From contig JBMZDR010000002.1 of the NCBI GenBank assembly GCA_049614485.1, positions 1-64,000 of the forward strand: a stretch of 64,000 nt of DNA, given 5' to 3'. Below are positions 26,886 to 34,990 of this stretch, one piece after another. The stretch comes from GCA-2733415 sp049614485. Its GTDB lineage: Bacteria; Bacteroidota; Bacteroidia; Flavobacteriales; Flavobacteriaceae. A program made the position numbers and the translations under genes. The notes under the pieces were generated by a model. The model did no database searches. It had not been told where the DNA came from and saw only the letters and a program-made list of their open reading frames with translations. Each line of letters begins with the position of its first letter. Position 1 is the stretch's first letter.

Positions 26886-27570
26886 GATTAAAAAGCAACT
26901 TCTAATTATTTTATTTGCAATAATACAAATGAGCTGCCAAGATAAGCAAACTCAACAAAATGTTGCTAAAGATAAAAAGACAATCCCAATTAAAAAGGAA
27001 ATTACCAAGAGTTCTTCTGAGGAAAAACCTCTTATCACACAAGCTACAGTTGTTAATTTTTTAACCGAATATGGCAAACTTCATCACGAAAATAATGCCC
27101 TTATAAAAACACGACTTGGCAATATTCATATTAAGCTATATACCGATACCCCTTTACATAGAGCTAACTTTATTTTTCTAGTTAATAAAGGCTATTTTAA
27201 TACAACTTGTTTTCATAGAGTTGTGGAAGATTTTATTATTCAAGCAGGACAGTCAGATAAAAACAGTACAAGAGTATTACGCCATAAAATTGGCAATTAT
27301 AAAATACCTCCTGAATTTAGAAACCATAAACACCATAAAGGCACATTATCTTCTGCGCGACGGTGGAATCAAAACCCAAAAAAACATTCGGATGCATATG
27401 AATTTTTTATTGTCCATAAAGAAAAAGGACTACATCATTTAAACAATGAACATACCGCTTTTGGCGAGGTTACTCAAGGACTTGATGTGATTGATAAAAT
27501 TGCTAAAATAGCCATAGACAAAGGCGAATGGCCTCTTGAAAATGTAAATATGACAATCAGTTTATACTAA
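26884..27570 (+). CDS. Cyclophilin-type peptidyl-prolyl isomerase lipoprotein
   Basis: 228 residues with a lipoprotein signal (MIKKQLLIILFAIIQMSC, lipid Cys18), a charged linker to about residue 60 and a cyclophilin domain. The catalytic block FHRVVEDFIIQAGQ (Arg, Phe, Gln) is present near residue 112, as are HHKGTLSSAR and FGEVTQGLDVIDKIA. It should assist folding of periplasmic or outer-membrane proteins while anchored in a membrane. The usual SQFFI strand reads YEFFIV, so one active-site-adjacent Gln is Glu. It starts head-to-head with the Nudix gene. Confidence 0.92.
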   Translation: MIKKQLLIILFAIIQMSCQDKQTQQNVAKDKKTIPIKKEITKSSSEEKPLITQATVVNFLTEYGKLHHENNALIKTRLGNIHIKLYTDTPLHRANFIFLVNKGYFNTTCFHRVVEDFIIQAGQSDKNSTRVLRHKIGNYKIPPEFRNHKHHKGTLSSARRWNQNPKKHSDAYEFFIVHKEKGLHHLNNEHTAFGEVTQGLDVIDKIAKIAIDKGEWPLENVNMTISLY

Positions 27571-27637
27571 AATCTCACTAATTTTAGTGATATAAAAATA
27601 CCGTTCTTATGGTATTACACAAAACATTAACTTATTG

Positions 27638-27645
27638 TACCTTTG
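27638..27645 (+). promoter_or_regulatory. -7 box for small-RNA candidate copy A
   Basis: TACCTTTG matches TAnnTTTG and sits in ATTG-TACCTTTG-A, closely similar to the box in front of copy C. The predicted transcript start (about 27650-27652) coincides with the first base of the 5' hairpin. Confidence 0.65.
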
Positions 27646-27651
27646 ATTTGA

Positions 27652-27723
27652 TTACAGGAATCACCTGTAATTAAGTAAGTTTTTTTTGGGGTAAAAATCT
27701 CTGTGTAAAAGCAGAGATTTTTT
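27652..27723 (+). ncRNA. Small-RNA candidate, copy A of a three-member family
   Basis: The 259-bp gap after the cyclophilin gene holds a compact unit of about 72 nt. A 7-bp hairpin (TTACAGG, 5-nt loop, CCTGTAA; 27652-27670) is followed by a block reading AAGTAAG, eight T, GGGGTAA (27673-27694), then an intrinsic terminator (AAAAATCTCTG 27693-27703 pairing with CAGAGATTTTT 27712-27722). The central block recurs almost unchanged at 57.78 and 57.99 kb between different hairpins. Different stem sequences with preserved pairing argue for a real structured RNA. It has no plausible reading frame. It may match an existing Rfam motif such as Flavo-1, whose consensus I cannot recall well enough to decide. 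Confidence 0.68.
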
Positions 27724-27829
27724 AATTTACAACTCAACTGTATTATTCTACAACTCGGCAAAATTTGTTTTTATCTTTTTTAGTTTCGTAAGATATTTGT
27801 CGTAACAATTAATCAAAAAACGATATTTT

Positions 27830-28255
27830 ATGAAAACTTTTATTTTAACAATCATTTTGGCAATCTGTAACTTCATAAGTCAAGCTCAGCAGCATGACGG
27901 AATTGACATTACTGTGACTATTAACAATGTAAAAAACGATAACGGTTTTGTATTACTTGGCTTACATAACCAACAGACATTCATGAATAAAAGCTTGGGT
28001 GCTCTTGAAAGAAAAAAAGCAACTATTACTGACGGACAAATTTCAATAGTGTTTAATAATGTTATACCTGGAAATTACGCCATAATAGCTGTTCATGATG
28101 AAAATGCAAACAATCAAATGGATTTTGAATTAAATGGCATGCCTAAAGAAGCTTACGGAATGTCTAATAACAACATGAGTTTTGGGCCTCCATTATTTGG
28201 TGATGCCAAATTTACAGTTACAGATAAAAATTTAACTTTTGATATTAGATTTTAA
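27830..28255 (+). CDS. Secreted DUF2141 protein
   Basis: 141 residues with a signal peptide (cleavage after SQAQ, about residue 20) and a DUF2141 domain: ITVTINNVKNDNGFVLLGLH, then PGNYAIIAVHDENANNQMD and a final AKFTVTDKNLTFDIRF strand. The domain looks like a small beta sandwich with an Asn/Asp-rich loop that may bind calcium, but its function is unknown. A terminator follows directly. Confidence 0.88.
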   Translation: MKTFILTIILAICNFISQAQQHDGIDITVTINNVKNDNGFVLLGLHNQQTFMNKSLGALERKKATITDGQISIVFNNVIPGNYAIIAVHDENANNQMDFELNGMPKEAYGMSNNNMSFGPPLFGDAKFTVTDKNLTFDIRF

Positions 28256-28260
28256 TCGAA

Positions 28261-28287
28261 AAAAGCTAAGATGAACATCTTAGCTTT
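28261..28287. terminator. Bidirectional intrinsic terminator overlapping the TRIC stop codon
   Basis: AAAAGCTAAGA pairs with TCTTAGCTTTT around a 5-nt loop (TGAAC) or a longer 13-bp stem with a tiny loop. It ends both the DUF2141 gene and, on the other strand, contains the TRIC stop codon at 28280-28282. Confidence 0.85.
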
Positions 28288-28888
28288 TTTTATATAACGT
28301 AGGTAAACTCAGGTTTAGCTTCACCGCTAAAATTCTAATAATGATAATTATAAATGAGGTTACTATATAATTAATCAGTATTGGAGCATTAAAGTAATGA
28401 AGAGTTAAAAATATTACCCCTCCAACAATACAAGCAGTAGCATAAATTTCCTCTCTGAAAATCACCGGTATTTCATTACTAAGAATATCTCTAATTACAC
28501 CTCCAAAACTAGCTGTAATAGTTCCTAACGCTAAACATATTATTGGATGCAAATTAACATCTATACCCTTTTCTATACCTATAATTGTAAAGACTCCTAA
28601 CCCTATGGTATCAAATAAAAAAAGTGACGTTCTTAAGTAGCTTATTTTTTTTATAAACACCAATGACAAAACAACAGATAGTGAAATAATATATACATAT
28701 TTAATATCTACCATCCATGTAACCGGTGTATTACCAATGAGTACATCTCTTAAGGTTCCACCTCCTACTGCGGTAACAAATGCTATAATAAAAACTCCAA
28801 ACGGATCTAACCTTTTATGATAAGCAGTAAGTACACCAGATACTGCAAAACTTATTGTTCCTAACACATCTAAAACATCAAAAAGCAT
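28280..28888 (-). CDS. TRIC-type cation channel family protein (UPF0126)
   Basis: 202 residues with about seven hydrophobic helices arranged as two related halves: FAVSGVLTAYHKRLDPFGV with TAVGGGTLRDVLIGNTPVTW, then ITASFGGVIRDILSNEIPVIF. The two GG(G/V)xxRD motifs are the hallmark of the family. Bacterial and archaeal TRIC proteins form trimeric potassium-permeable channels in the cytoplasmic membrane; some relatives are annotated YadS/YicG. It is a single gene next to dps. Confidence 0.9.
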   Translation of the reverse strand: MLFDVLDVLGTISFAVSGVLTAYHKRLDPFGVFIIAFVTAVGGGTLRDVLIGNTPVTWMVDIKYVYIISLSVVLSLVFIKKISYLRTSLFLFDTIGLGVFTIIGIEKGIDVNLHPIICLALGTITASFGGVIRDILSNEIPVIFREEIYATACIVGGVIFLTLHYFNAPILINYIVTSFIIIIIRILAVKLNLSLPTLYKKS

Positions 28889-28964
28889 CGCATCAATAAT
28901 TATTAAGTTTGCTGCAAATATATTGATGATTAAGACATTTTTACAATAATAACATCATTAATTA

Positions 28965-29435
28965 TTATTCATTTAACCAAGATTGCATCATCCAAATAGT
29001 TTTTTCTTGCTCAGCAATAAAATCACTCATCAAACTATTGGTTCCTTCATCTTGCGCATCATCAGACAACCTTAATATTGAGCGTTCCAACTGCAACAAT
29101 GCCCCTAAAGACGCAATAATTAACTGTACTGATTTTTCATCATTAGTGACGTTTTTACCAACTGTTACTTTACTTGCATTTAAATAATCTTCAAATGTGT
29201 GTAATGGCTGGCCTCCTAATGTTAAAATTCGCTCTGCAATTTCATCTATTTTAATAGTCGCATCCGTATATAACTCCTCAAACTTCACATGCAGTTCAAA
29301 AAAACGTTTTCCTTTAATATTCCAGTGAATACCTCTTAAATTTTGATAATACGTTTGAAAACTTGCCAACAACTCGTTTAACTCTAAGTTAATTGCTGTG
29401 GTTTTTGAAGTATCTAATCCTAAAATTGATGTCAT
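28965..29435 (-). CDS. dps: Dps-family ferritin-like protein
   Basis: 156 residues with the Dps four-helix plan. The ferroxidase ligands are visible as HWNIKGKRFFELHVKFEELY (His, His, Glu) and the next-helix pair DATIKIDEIAERI (Asp/Glu). Dps forms 12-subunit shells that oxidise Fe(II) with hydrogen peroxide and shield DNA. It is divergent from oxyR, the peroxide regulator, with repeated ATAG elements between them, so OxyR control is likely. Confidence 0.94.
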   Translation of the reverse strand: MTSILGLDTSKTTAINLELNELLASFQTYYQNLRGIHWNIKGKRFFELHVKFEELYTDATIKIDEIAERILTLGGQPLHTFEDYLNASKVTVGKNVTNDEKSVQLIIASLGALLQLERSILRLSDDAQDEGTNSLMSDFIAEQEKTIWMMQSWLNE

Positions 29436-29459
29436 TTTATTTTATTTTTAAGTTCAATG

Positions 29460-29467
29460 CAAATATA
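29460..29467 (-). promoter_or_regulatory. -7 box for dps
   Basis: Minus-strand TATATTTG is a perfect TAnnTTTG match 25 bp before the dps ATG. The opposing near-consensus box TATCTTTA (29515-29522) would serve oxyR. Confidence 0.6.
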
Positions 29468-29471
29468 ACAT

Positions 29472-29508
29472 CTATTGAAACTGTATTTTTAATAGTTTTT
29501 ATTGATAG
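29472..29508. promoter_or_regulatory. Candidate OxyR operator between dps and oxyR
   Basis: CTAT (29472) and two ATAG elements (29492, 29505), the latter within the repeat ATAGTTTTTATTG/ATAGTTTTTATAT, resemble parts of OxyR sites (ATAG/CTAT quarters). The spacing does not match the E. coli consensus exactly, so this is a candidate only. Confidence 0.4.
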
Positions 29509-29541
29509 TTTTTATATCTTTATCAGCAGAATTTATAACTT

Positions 29542-30477
29542 ATGACAATTACACAATTAAACTACATTTTATCTGTAGCTGAATATCAAAATTTCACCAA
29601 AGCAGCAGAACATTCATATGTAACACAACCAACTTTAAGCATGCAAATTCAGAAGCTAGAAGATGAATTGGGTGTTAAAATTTTTGATAGAACTAAAAAA
29701 CCAATCGAATTAACCGAAGTTGGTAAAAAAATTGTTTCACAAGCAAAAAATATCGTTAATGAGTCCAATAGAATTTCAGATATTATTGATCAAGAGAATG
29801 GCTTTATAGGAGGAGAATACAAAATAGGTATCATCCCAACAGTTATGCCTACTTTGCTACCTATGTTTTTGAAAACTTTCATAACTAAGTATCCAAAAGT
29901 TGAACTTAAGATTAAAGAATTGACTACTGAAGAAATTATCAAACAGTTAAATGATGGACATATAGATGCTGCCTTAGCAGCAACACCCTTAGACGATGAC
30001 AATTTAATAGAAACTCCTTTGTATTACGAGCCATTTGTAGCCTACATCCCTACAAATCACAGACTTGCTGATCATAATGAAATTGCAGTTTCAGACTTAG
30101 ACTTAGAAGACATTCTATTGCTTGAAGATGGCCATTGTTTTAGAGATGGGGTTATTAATTTGTGTAACATGTCAAGACAACAGAGTAATAAAAAATTCAA
30201 ATTAGAAAGTGGTAGTTTTGAAACACTTATAAAACTGTCGGATGAGGGTTTAGGTATGACTTTACTTCCTTATTTACACACTAAACAGATAAAATGTGAT
30301 GAAAAACCTTTGCGTCATTTTAAAGACCCAAAACCAGCACGAGAAGTCAGTTTGCTTTACAAGAAAAGTAAATTGAAAATTCAAATAACAACTGCATTAA
30401 AAGAAACCATTGAAGCAGTTGTAAGAGGAGCTATTGCATTTCATGATGTGAAAATTATAAGTCCTCAAAAAAGGTGA
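29542..30477 (+). CDS. oxyR: Hydrogen peroxide-sensing LysR-type regulator OxyR
   Basis: 311 residues. The N-terminal helix-turn-helix (ITQLNYILSVAEYQNFTKAA, then TLSMQIQKLEDELGVKIFDR) is followed by a substrate-binding-like domain. The pair of redox cysteines is in place: EDGHCFRDGVINLC near residue 198, with the same 9-residue spacing as the sensing cysteines of E. coli OxyR. This residue match, plus the divergent dps gene, makes the assignment firm. It would activate dps, and perhaps catalase or peroxidase genes elsewhere, after disulfide formation. A strong terminator follows. Confidence 0.95.
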   Translation: MTITQLNYILSVAEYQNFTKAAEHSYVTQPTLSMQIQKLEDELGVKIFDRTKKPIELTEVGKKIVSQAKNIVNESNRISDIIDQENGFIGGEYKIGIIPTVMPTLLPMFLKTFITKYPKVELKIKELTTEEIIKQLNDGHIDAALAATPLDDDNLIETPLYYEPFVAYIPTNHRLADHNEIAVSDLDLEDILLLEDGHCFRDGVINLCNMSRQQSNKKFKLESGSFETLIKLSDEGLGMTLLPYLHTKQIKCDEKPLRHFKDPKPAREVSLLYKKSKLKIQITTALKETIEAVVRGAIAFHDVKIISPQKR

Positions 30478-30481
30478 TCTT

Positions 30482-30522
30482 AAAAAAAAGTCGGTTACTT
30501 GGTAAGTAACCGACTTTTTTTT
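30482..30522. terminator. Bidirectional intrinsic terminator after oxyR
   Basis: A 19-bp perfect stem (AGTCGGTTACTT/AAGTAACCGACT plus A:T pairs) with a 3-nt loop. It also serves the convergent small gene whose stop begins at 30523. Confidence 0.92.
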
Positions 30523-30718
30523 ATGCTTTTAAATAAATTAAACATTGATTTAATTCTGGTTTTTGTAAAGTTAGGCTTCCTAGCCAAATCCTTAATTCTT
30601 CAACTTCATATGGTAATAATCGTTCTACTGCTTTTTGAAGTTCTTTACAAAAAAGATTAGCATCAAAACTTACTCTTTCAAGTACTGTTTTTGTGTAATC
30701 AAACATTGCTCTTGCCAT
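30521..30718 (-). CDS. Small conserved protein of unknown function
   Basis: 65 residues, MARAMFDYTKTVLERVSFDA onwards, predicted largely helical with amphipathic segments and ending in CLIYLKA. There is no signal peptide, membrane helix or known motif. I recall nearly identical small proteins as hypothetical genes in other flavobacteria, which supports its being real; that is memory, not shown here. It has its own terminator. The function is unknown. Confidence 0.75.
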   Translation of the reverse strand: MARAMFDYTKTVLERVSFDANLFCKELQKAVERLLPYEVEELRIWLGSLTLQKPELNQCLIYLKA

Positions 30719-30865
30719 GTATTAAGTTGTATTAGGGTTATTAACTATATAAAGAAACGAAATATAATCTTACATATTATTAAGTATATGTTAAATTTTA
30801 TTAACAATTCATAAATTGACACAACTCAGTTTAACTAAAAAAATAAACGCTTATTTTTCAGTACA

Positions 30866-31663
30866 TTAAAACCTATTGTCTCCATCTAATAAATCACCTA
30901 AGCCACCCAGAAGACTTCCTTCACCTTTGCTTTTTCCTGTTCTTGGTATTGATGCTATAACTCTTGATGCTAATCTGCTAAATGGTAATGATTGTATATA
31001 TACGGTACCTGGCCCTTGTAATGTTGCAAAAAACAAACCTTCACCTCCAAATACTGTATTCTTAATACCACCAACAAACTCAATATCATAATTTACAGTT
31101 TGTGAAAACCCAACCAGACACCCCGTATCCACCTTTAAAGTTTCTCCTGAGGCAAGCTCTTTTTTGCAAACGGTTCCTCCAGCATGTACAAAAGCCAAAC
31201 CGTCTCCCTCTAATTTTTGCATGATAAATCCTTCACCACCAAAAAAACCTCGCCCTAACTTTCTTGAAAATTCAACTCCTACTGAAACCCCTTTGGCCGC
31301 ACATAGAAAAGCATCTTTCTGACAGATAAATTTACCGTTTTTTTCTGCTAAGTTTATAGGAATTATTGATCCTGGATATGGTGACGCAAAACTAACCTTT
31401 TTTTTCCCTTGAGATGTATTTGAAAACACCGTCATAAATAAACTTTCTCCAGTTAACAACCGTTTACCTGCAGAAAATAATTTTCCTAAAACACCTTCAC
31501 TCTGATTAGAACCGTCACCAAAAATAGTGCTCATTTCTAAACCACTTTCCATCATCATAAATGAACCAGACTCAGCAACAACACCTTCTTGAGGGTCCAA
31601 TTCTATTTCTACATATTGCATTTCCTCACCGTGAATTTCGTAATCAATTTCGTGTGCTATCAT
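30866..31663 (-). CDS. AIM24/TIGR00266-family protein
   Basis: 265 residues of the TIGR00266 (AIM24) family, a Gly-rich trimeric beta-structured protein. Typical text includes QYVEIELDPQEGVVAESGSF, LLTGESLFMTVFSN, GVEFSRKLGRGFFGGEGF, VFGGEGLFFATLQGPG and a Gly/Ser-rich end. The bacterial family has no settled function; the yeast relative is a mitochondrial protein. It lacks a signal peptide. It lies 64 bp after the DUF4442 gene and may share its transcript. Confidence 0.92.
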   Translation of the reverse strand: MIAHEIDYEIHGEEMQYVEIELDPQEGVVAESGSFMMMESGLEMSTIFGDGSNQSEGVLGKLFSAGKRLLTGESLFMTVFSNTSQGKKKVSFASPYPGSIIPINLAEKNGKFICQKDAFLCAAKGVSVGVEFSRKLGRGFFGGEGFIMQKLEGDGLAFVHAGGTVCKKELASGETLKVDTGCLVGFSQTVNYDIEFVGGIKNTVFGGEGLFFATLQGPGTVYIQSLPFSRLASRVIASIPRTGKSKGEGSLLGGLGDLLDGDNRF

Positions 31664-31727
31664 ATTATTGGGTTTAATTAATATATACTATTGGTGAATA
31701 ATTTATATAGTTTGTTACACTTGAAAG

Positions 31728-32192
31728 TTATTTTTTCTTTGACTTTACTTTAAGTGTCCATTCAAAATTAAAAGATGAAACTTTCACGCCTTCTGCGTTG
31801 GTACCTACGGCATTCATAACAATGACTTGACCCTCTCCAGTTTCAATAGCTTTCCGTATTGTTGAGTTTAATTTTTCTCCGTCTTTACATACAAAATTAA
31901 TCCGCCCTTTTGCTTTTTTAGTAAATTCAGCATTATTGCTTGCTACTAACATCGAAATGTTTTTTCCTGACTCGTTAATTTTTTGCATTACTAAAGCGCC
32001 TGTTGCCAATTCTGCCGCCATACCTTGTACAGCCCAGAACATTGACCCAAAAGGGTTTTGGTTAATCCATTTAAATTTCACACTTGTTGTGCTTTGAACA
32101 TTGTTTATACTTCTTAATCTTACACCGCATAAAAATGCTGATGGCAGTTTTGCTAATAAGAATAAGTTAATTTTATTCGGAGTCATTGTCAT
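31728..32192 (-). CDS. DUF4442 hotdog-fold protein (thioesterase-like)
   Basis: 154 residues of the DUF4442 family, related to PaaI-type hotdog thioesterases. Recognisable parts are LAKLPSAFLCGVRLRS, FKWINQNPFGSMFWAVQGMA and AELATGALVM, the helix that packs inside the hotdog sheet. It has no signal peptide. It may act on acyl-CoA or a similar thioester, but the catalytic residue cannot be confirmed. It is divergent from the DUF4870-PadR-PspC operon across a 150-bp region containing a palindrome. Confidence 0.85.
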   Translation of the reverse strand: MTMTPNKINLFLLAKLPSAFLCGVRLRSINNVQSTTSVKFKWINQNPFGSMFWAVQGMAAELATGALVMQKINESGKNISMLVASNNAEFTKKAKGRINFVCKDGEKLNSTIRKAIETGEGQVIVMNAVGTNAEGVKVSSFNFEWTLKVKSKKK

Positions 32193-32236
32193 TGCTTAAA
32201 TTTTCTACTAATTTATTAATTTAGAATAAGATGGCA

Positions 32237-32263
32237 AACATTTTATTTTGTTAACAAAATGTT
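32237..32263. promoter_or_regulatory. Nested palindromes, candidate operator of the PadR/PspC operon
   Basis: A perfect 16-bp palindrome (ATTTTGTTAACAAAAT, 32245-32260) overlaps a second inverted repeat (AACATTTT 32237-32244 with AAAATGTT 32256-32263). It lies about 55 bp upstream of the -7 box for the operon and 45 bp from the divergent DUF4442 start. The operon encodes a PadR repressor, which would be the natural ligand. Confidence 0.5.
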
Positions 32264-32315
32264 AAATTTTAGTACTTTGTTTTGCATAGTACCTTTTTTT
32301 ATCCATATATTTGCA

Positions 32316-32323
32316 TAGAACAA
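32316..32323 (+). promoter_or_regulatory. -7 box for the DUF4870-PadR-PspC operon
   Basis: TATATTTG matches TAnnTTTG; the predicted leader before the ATG at 32343 is only about 13 nt. Confidence 0.6.
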
Positions 32324-32342
32324 TACTATATCATCAATCATT

Positions 32343-32786
32343 ATGCTAACAACAAATCACAAAAACATTGCAAGTTTCATCCATATTGGAGTATTTGCTA
32401 AATATTTTTTCCCTTTCGGAAATTTTATTGCACCACTTTTAATTTGGACAATAAACAAAGACCGTTCTGACTTCATCAATCAAAATGGGAAACAAGTAAT
32501 CAATTTTCAATTGAGCATTTTTTTATACTTTATTACAATGCTATTAATCTGTATCCCATTTGCTTTACACTTCGGGTTCGGAATTGAGGAGTTAGAAGAG
32601 CTAAAAGGAAACATTACACCTTATGACTTGACAACATTTACAGGAAGTATACTTGCATTTATAATATTTGGCGTATTAGCAATAGGATTACTAATATTAG
32701 AGTTATATGCCACAATAACAGGAGCTGTAAAAGCAAGTAATGGTGAGTTATATAACTACCCTATTACAATACCTTTTTTAAAATAA
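32343..32786 (+). CDS. DUF4870 membrane protein
   Basis: 147 residues with about three to four membrane helices and the DUF4870 (Tic20-like) features: a soluble start ending in the helix AKYFFPFGNFIAPLLIWTI, then FINQNGKQVINFQLSI. Function unknown; such proteins commonly sit next to PspC/PadR genes in flavobacteria. It is the first gene of the cluster, 55 bp before padR. Confidence 0.87.
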   Translation: MLTTNHKNIASFIHIGVFAKYFFPFGNFIAPLLIWTINKDRSDFINQNGKQVINFQLSIFLYFITMLLICIPFALHFGFGIEELEELKGNITPYDLTTFTGSILAFIIFGVLAIGLLILELYATITGAVKASNGELYNYPITIPFLK

Positions 32787-32841
32787 TCATCATCAAAAAT
32801 CAAAAAATGAACAGTTTACACAACATTAAAAGATTGAACCT

Positions 32842-33186
32842 ATGAAATTAGAAAACACAAAAGCTCAAATGAGAAAAGGTGTCTTAGAATATTGCATCTT
32901 ATCGATTTTAGACGATCATGATGCGTATGTGGCCGAAATACTAGGAACCCTCAAAGACGCTAAAATGCTTGTGGTAGAAGGTACTATTTACCCATTACTA
33001 ACCAGGCTTAAAAATGCTGGACTACTCAACTATCGTTGGGAAGAATCAACTTCCGGACCACCAAGAAAGTACTATACTTTAACGGAAAACGGAAAAACTT
33101 TTTTAAATGAATTAACTAAAACTTGGGAAAATTTACACCAAGCAGTAACAATTGTAACGAGCAAAAAAAACACTAACGATGAATAA
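32842..33186 (+). CDS. PadR-family transcriptional regulator
   Basis: 114 residues with the PadR winged helix: QMRKGVLEYCILSILDDHDAY, the GTIYPLLTRLKNAGLL wing-helix signature and SGPPRKYYTLTENGK, where PRKYY is the beta hairpin. PadR proteins are usually repressors that release DNA on binding an effector. Its stop overlaps the PspC gene start by 8 bases, so the two are translationally coupled. Autoregulation through the palindrome at 32.25 kb is likely. Confidence 0.94.
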   Translation: MKLENTKAQMRKGVLEYCILSILDDHDAYVAEILGTLKDAKMLVVEGTIYPLLTRLKNAGLLNYRWEESTSGPPRKYYTLTENGKTFLNELTKTWENLHQAVTIVTSKKNTNDE

Positions 33187-34954
33187 GACAGTAAATATAA
33201 ATTTAGGAGGTATGATTTTTCATATTGATGAAAATGCATATCAAAAGCTGCAAAATTATTTAAATGCAGTTAGACGTTCTTTTGCAGGAGCTTCTGGAGA
33301 AGATGAAATAATTTCTGATATAGAAAGTAGAATTGCTGAGTTGTTTTCAGACAAATTACAACATGACAGAAAAGTAGTTAGTAATAAAGAAGTTGATGAA
33401 ATCATTGAAGTAATGGGACAACCAGAAGATTATATGGTTGATGAAGATATCTTTGAAGAAGAACCTAAAACAAGAAGAACTACAGACAAATCTAAACGTA
33501 AATTCTTTAGAGATCCTGATAACAAATATATTGGAGGTGTTTCAGCAGGGTTAGGACATTACTTCGGTATTGATGCCTTATGGATACGATTAATCTGGGT
33601 TGGACTATTTTTTGTAAGCATCGGGATATTAGCCATCTTTTCATACATACTGCTTTGGGTGTTAATACCTAAAGCAGAATCTACGGCTGATAAAATTGCT
33701 ATGACTGGTGACCCTGTAAACATCTCAAATATTGAGAAAAAAATCAAAGAAGAACTTGATAATGCTACAGACATGGTTAAGAATGTGGACTATCAAAAAT
33801 ACGGAAATAAAGCACAATCTGGTATTTCTTCATTCTTTGATGCCTTGGGAAACGTATTCTTAACACTTTTTAAAGTCTTCGGTAAATTTATTGGCGTAAT
33901 ACTAATCCTAACCGGAGCGGTAACCGTGGTTAGTTTATTAGTTGGTATGTTTACCATGAGTTCCTTTGATTTGTTTAACTTAGGCTTTATTGATCAATTA
34001 GATTTGTATGATTACGCCCCTATGTGGCCTGTGTGGGTAATTTCAGTTTTAGGCTTTTTTGCAATAGGAATCCCATTCTTTTTTATCGCCTATCTAGGAT
34101 TAAAAATATTAGTAACAAACTTAAAATCAATTGGTAATCTCGCTAAATTTAGTTTGTTAGGTGTGTGGTTATTGTCATTAATTACCTTAGCAATATTTGG
34201 ATTAAAAACAGGGCTTAAAACAAAAGAACAAGACCATACTTTTATTAAAGAAGAACTGGCTATAACTGCTCAAGACACCTTAATGATTACCATGCATACA
34301 AATGAATTATACTCCTCAAGGATGTATAGAGATTCTTCAGAGAAGTTTGTCTATGATGAAAATGACACTCAATTTATTTTTTCGCAAGACGTACGTTTAA
34401 TTGTAAAGTCAACTAAAGATTCTATTGCCAGTATAAAAATTAGAAAAGAAGCCAGTGGAGAGAGCCACCAAGAAGCTAGAGATAGAGCTATTGATATTGA
34501 TTACAATTATAACTTAGAGAATAACACCTTGTCATTAAATAATTACTTTTTAATGTCTCCAGAACAAAAATATAACAATCAAGAAGTAGAAGTAACCGTT
34601 TATTTACCTGAAGGAACCGTAATTTACGCCAATGAAAACACATATTACTATCATAGAAATAGCGAATATTATGGTGATATTTTAGAAAACGGAGATGAGG
34701 AACACTATTTAAAAATTCTTAAAGACGCTACGGAATGTATCGATTGCCCGTCTGATGAATTTCAGATAGAAGATACCGAAAACGGGAAAGTAATTATCAA
34801 TGAAAACGGCATTAACATTACCATAAACGAAGATGGTGAAAATGGTAAGATTATAATAGATAAAAATGGTTTAGATATAGACATAAAAGAAAATGACGAC
34901 AATTTTGAAATGAAAATTGACGAAAACGGAATTAAAATCAAAAACAACGATTAA
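33179..34954 (+). CDS. PspC-domain multi-span membrane protein with repetitive C-terminus
   Basis: 591 residues. After a cytosolic head of about 100 residues (Asp/Glu-rich, VNINLGGMIFHIDENAY), a PspC domain at about 105-165 shows RDPDNKYIGGVSAGLGHYFG and a following membrane helix. Three more membrane helices lie at about 225-330. The C-terminal 230 residues are extracytoplasmic, beta-rich and end in repeated ENGI(K/N)I units at about 535-590. PspC senses or responds to envelope stress in the phage-shock response of Proteobacteria; here the rest of that system is absent. Partner genes are PadR upstream and a DUF2807 lipoprotein 36 bp downstream. Confidence 0.92.
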   Translation: MNKTVNINLGGMIFHIDENAYQKLQNYLNAVRRSFAGASGEDEIISDIESRIAELFSDKLQHDRKVVSNKEVDEIIEVMGQPEDYMVDEDIFEEEPKTRRTTDKSKRKFFRDPDNKYIGGVSAGLGHYFGIDALWIRLIWVGLFFVSIGILAIFSYILLWVLIPKAESTADKIAMTGDPVNISNIEKKIKEELDNATDMVKNVDYQKYGNKAQSGISSFFDALGNVFLTLFKVFGKFIGVILILTGAVTVVSLLVGMFTMSSFDLFNLGFIDQLDLYDYAPMWPVWVISVLGFFAIGIPFFFIAYLGLKILVTNLKSIGNLAKFSLLGVWLLSLITLAIFGLKTGLKTKEQDHTFIKEELAITAQDTLMITMHTNELYSSRMYRDSSEKFVYDENDTQFIFSQDVRLIVKSTKDSIASIKIRKEASGESHQEARDRAIDIDYNYNLENNTLSLNNYFLMSPEQKYNNQEVEVTVYLPEGTVIYANENTYYYHRNSEYYGDILENGDEEHYLKILKDATECIDCPSDEFQIEDTENGKVIINENGINITINEDGENGKIIIDKNGLDIDIKENDDNFEMKIDENGIKIKNND

Positions 34955-34990
34955 TTCTGCAATTAATTACTAACCAAAATCAATCAAAAA

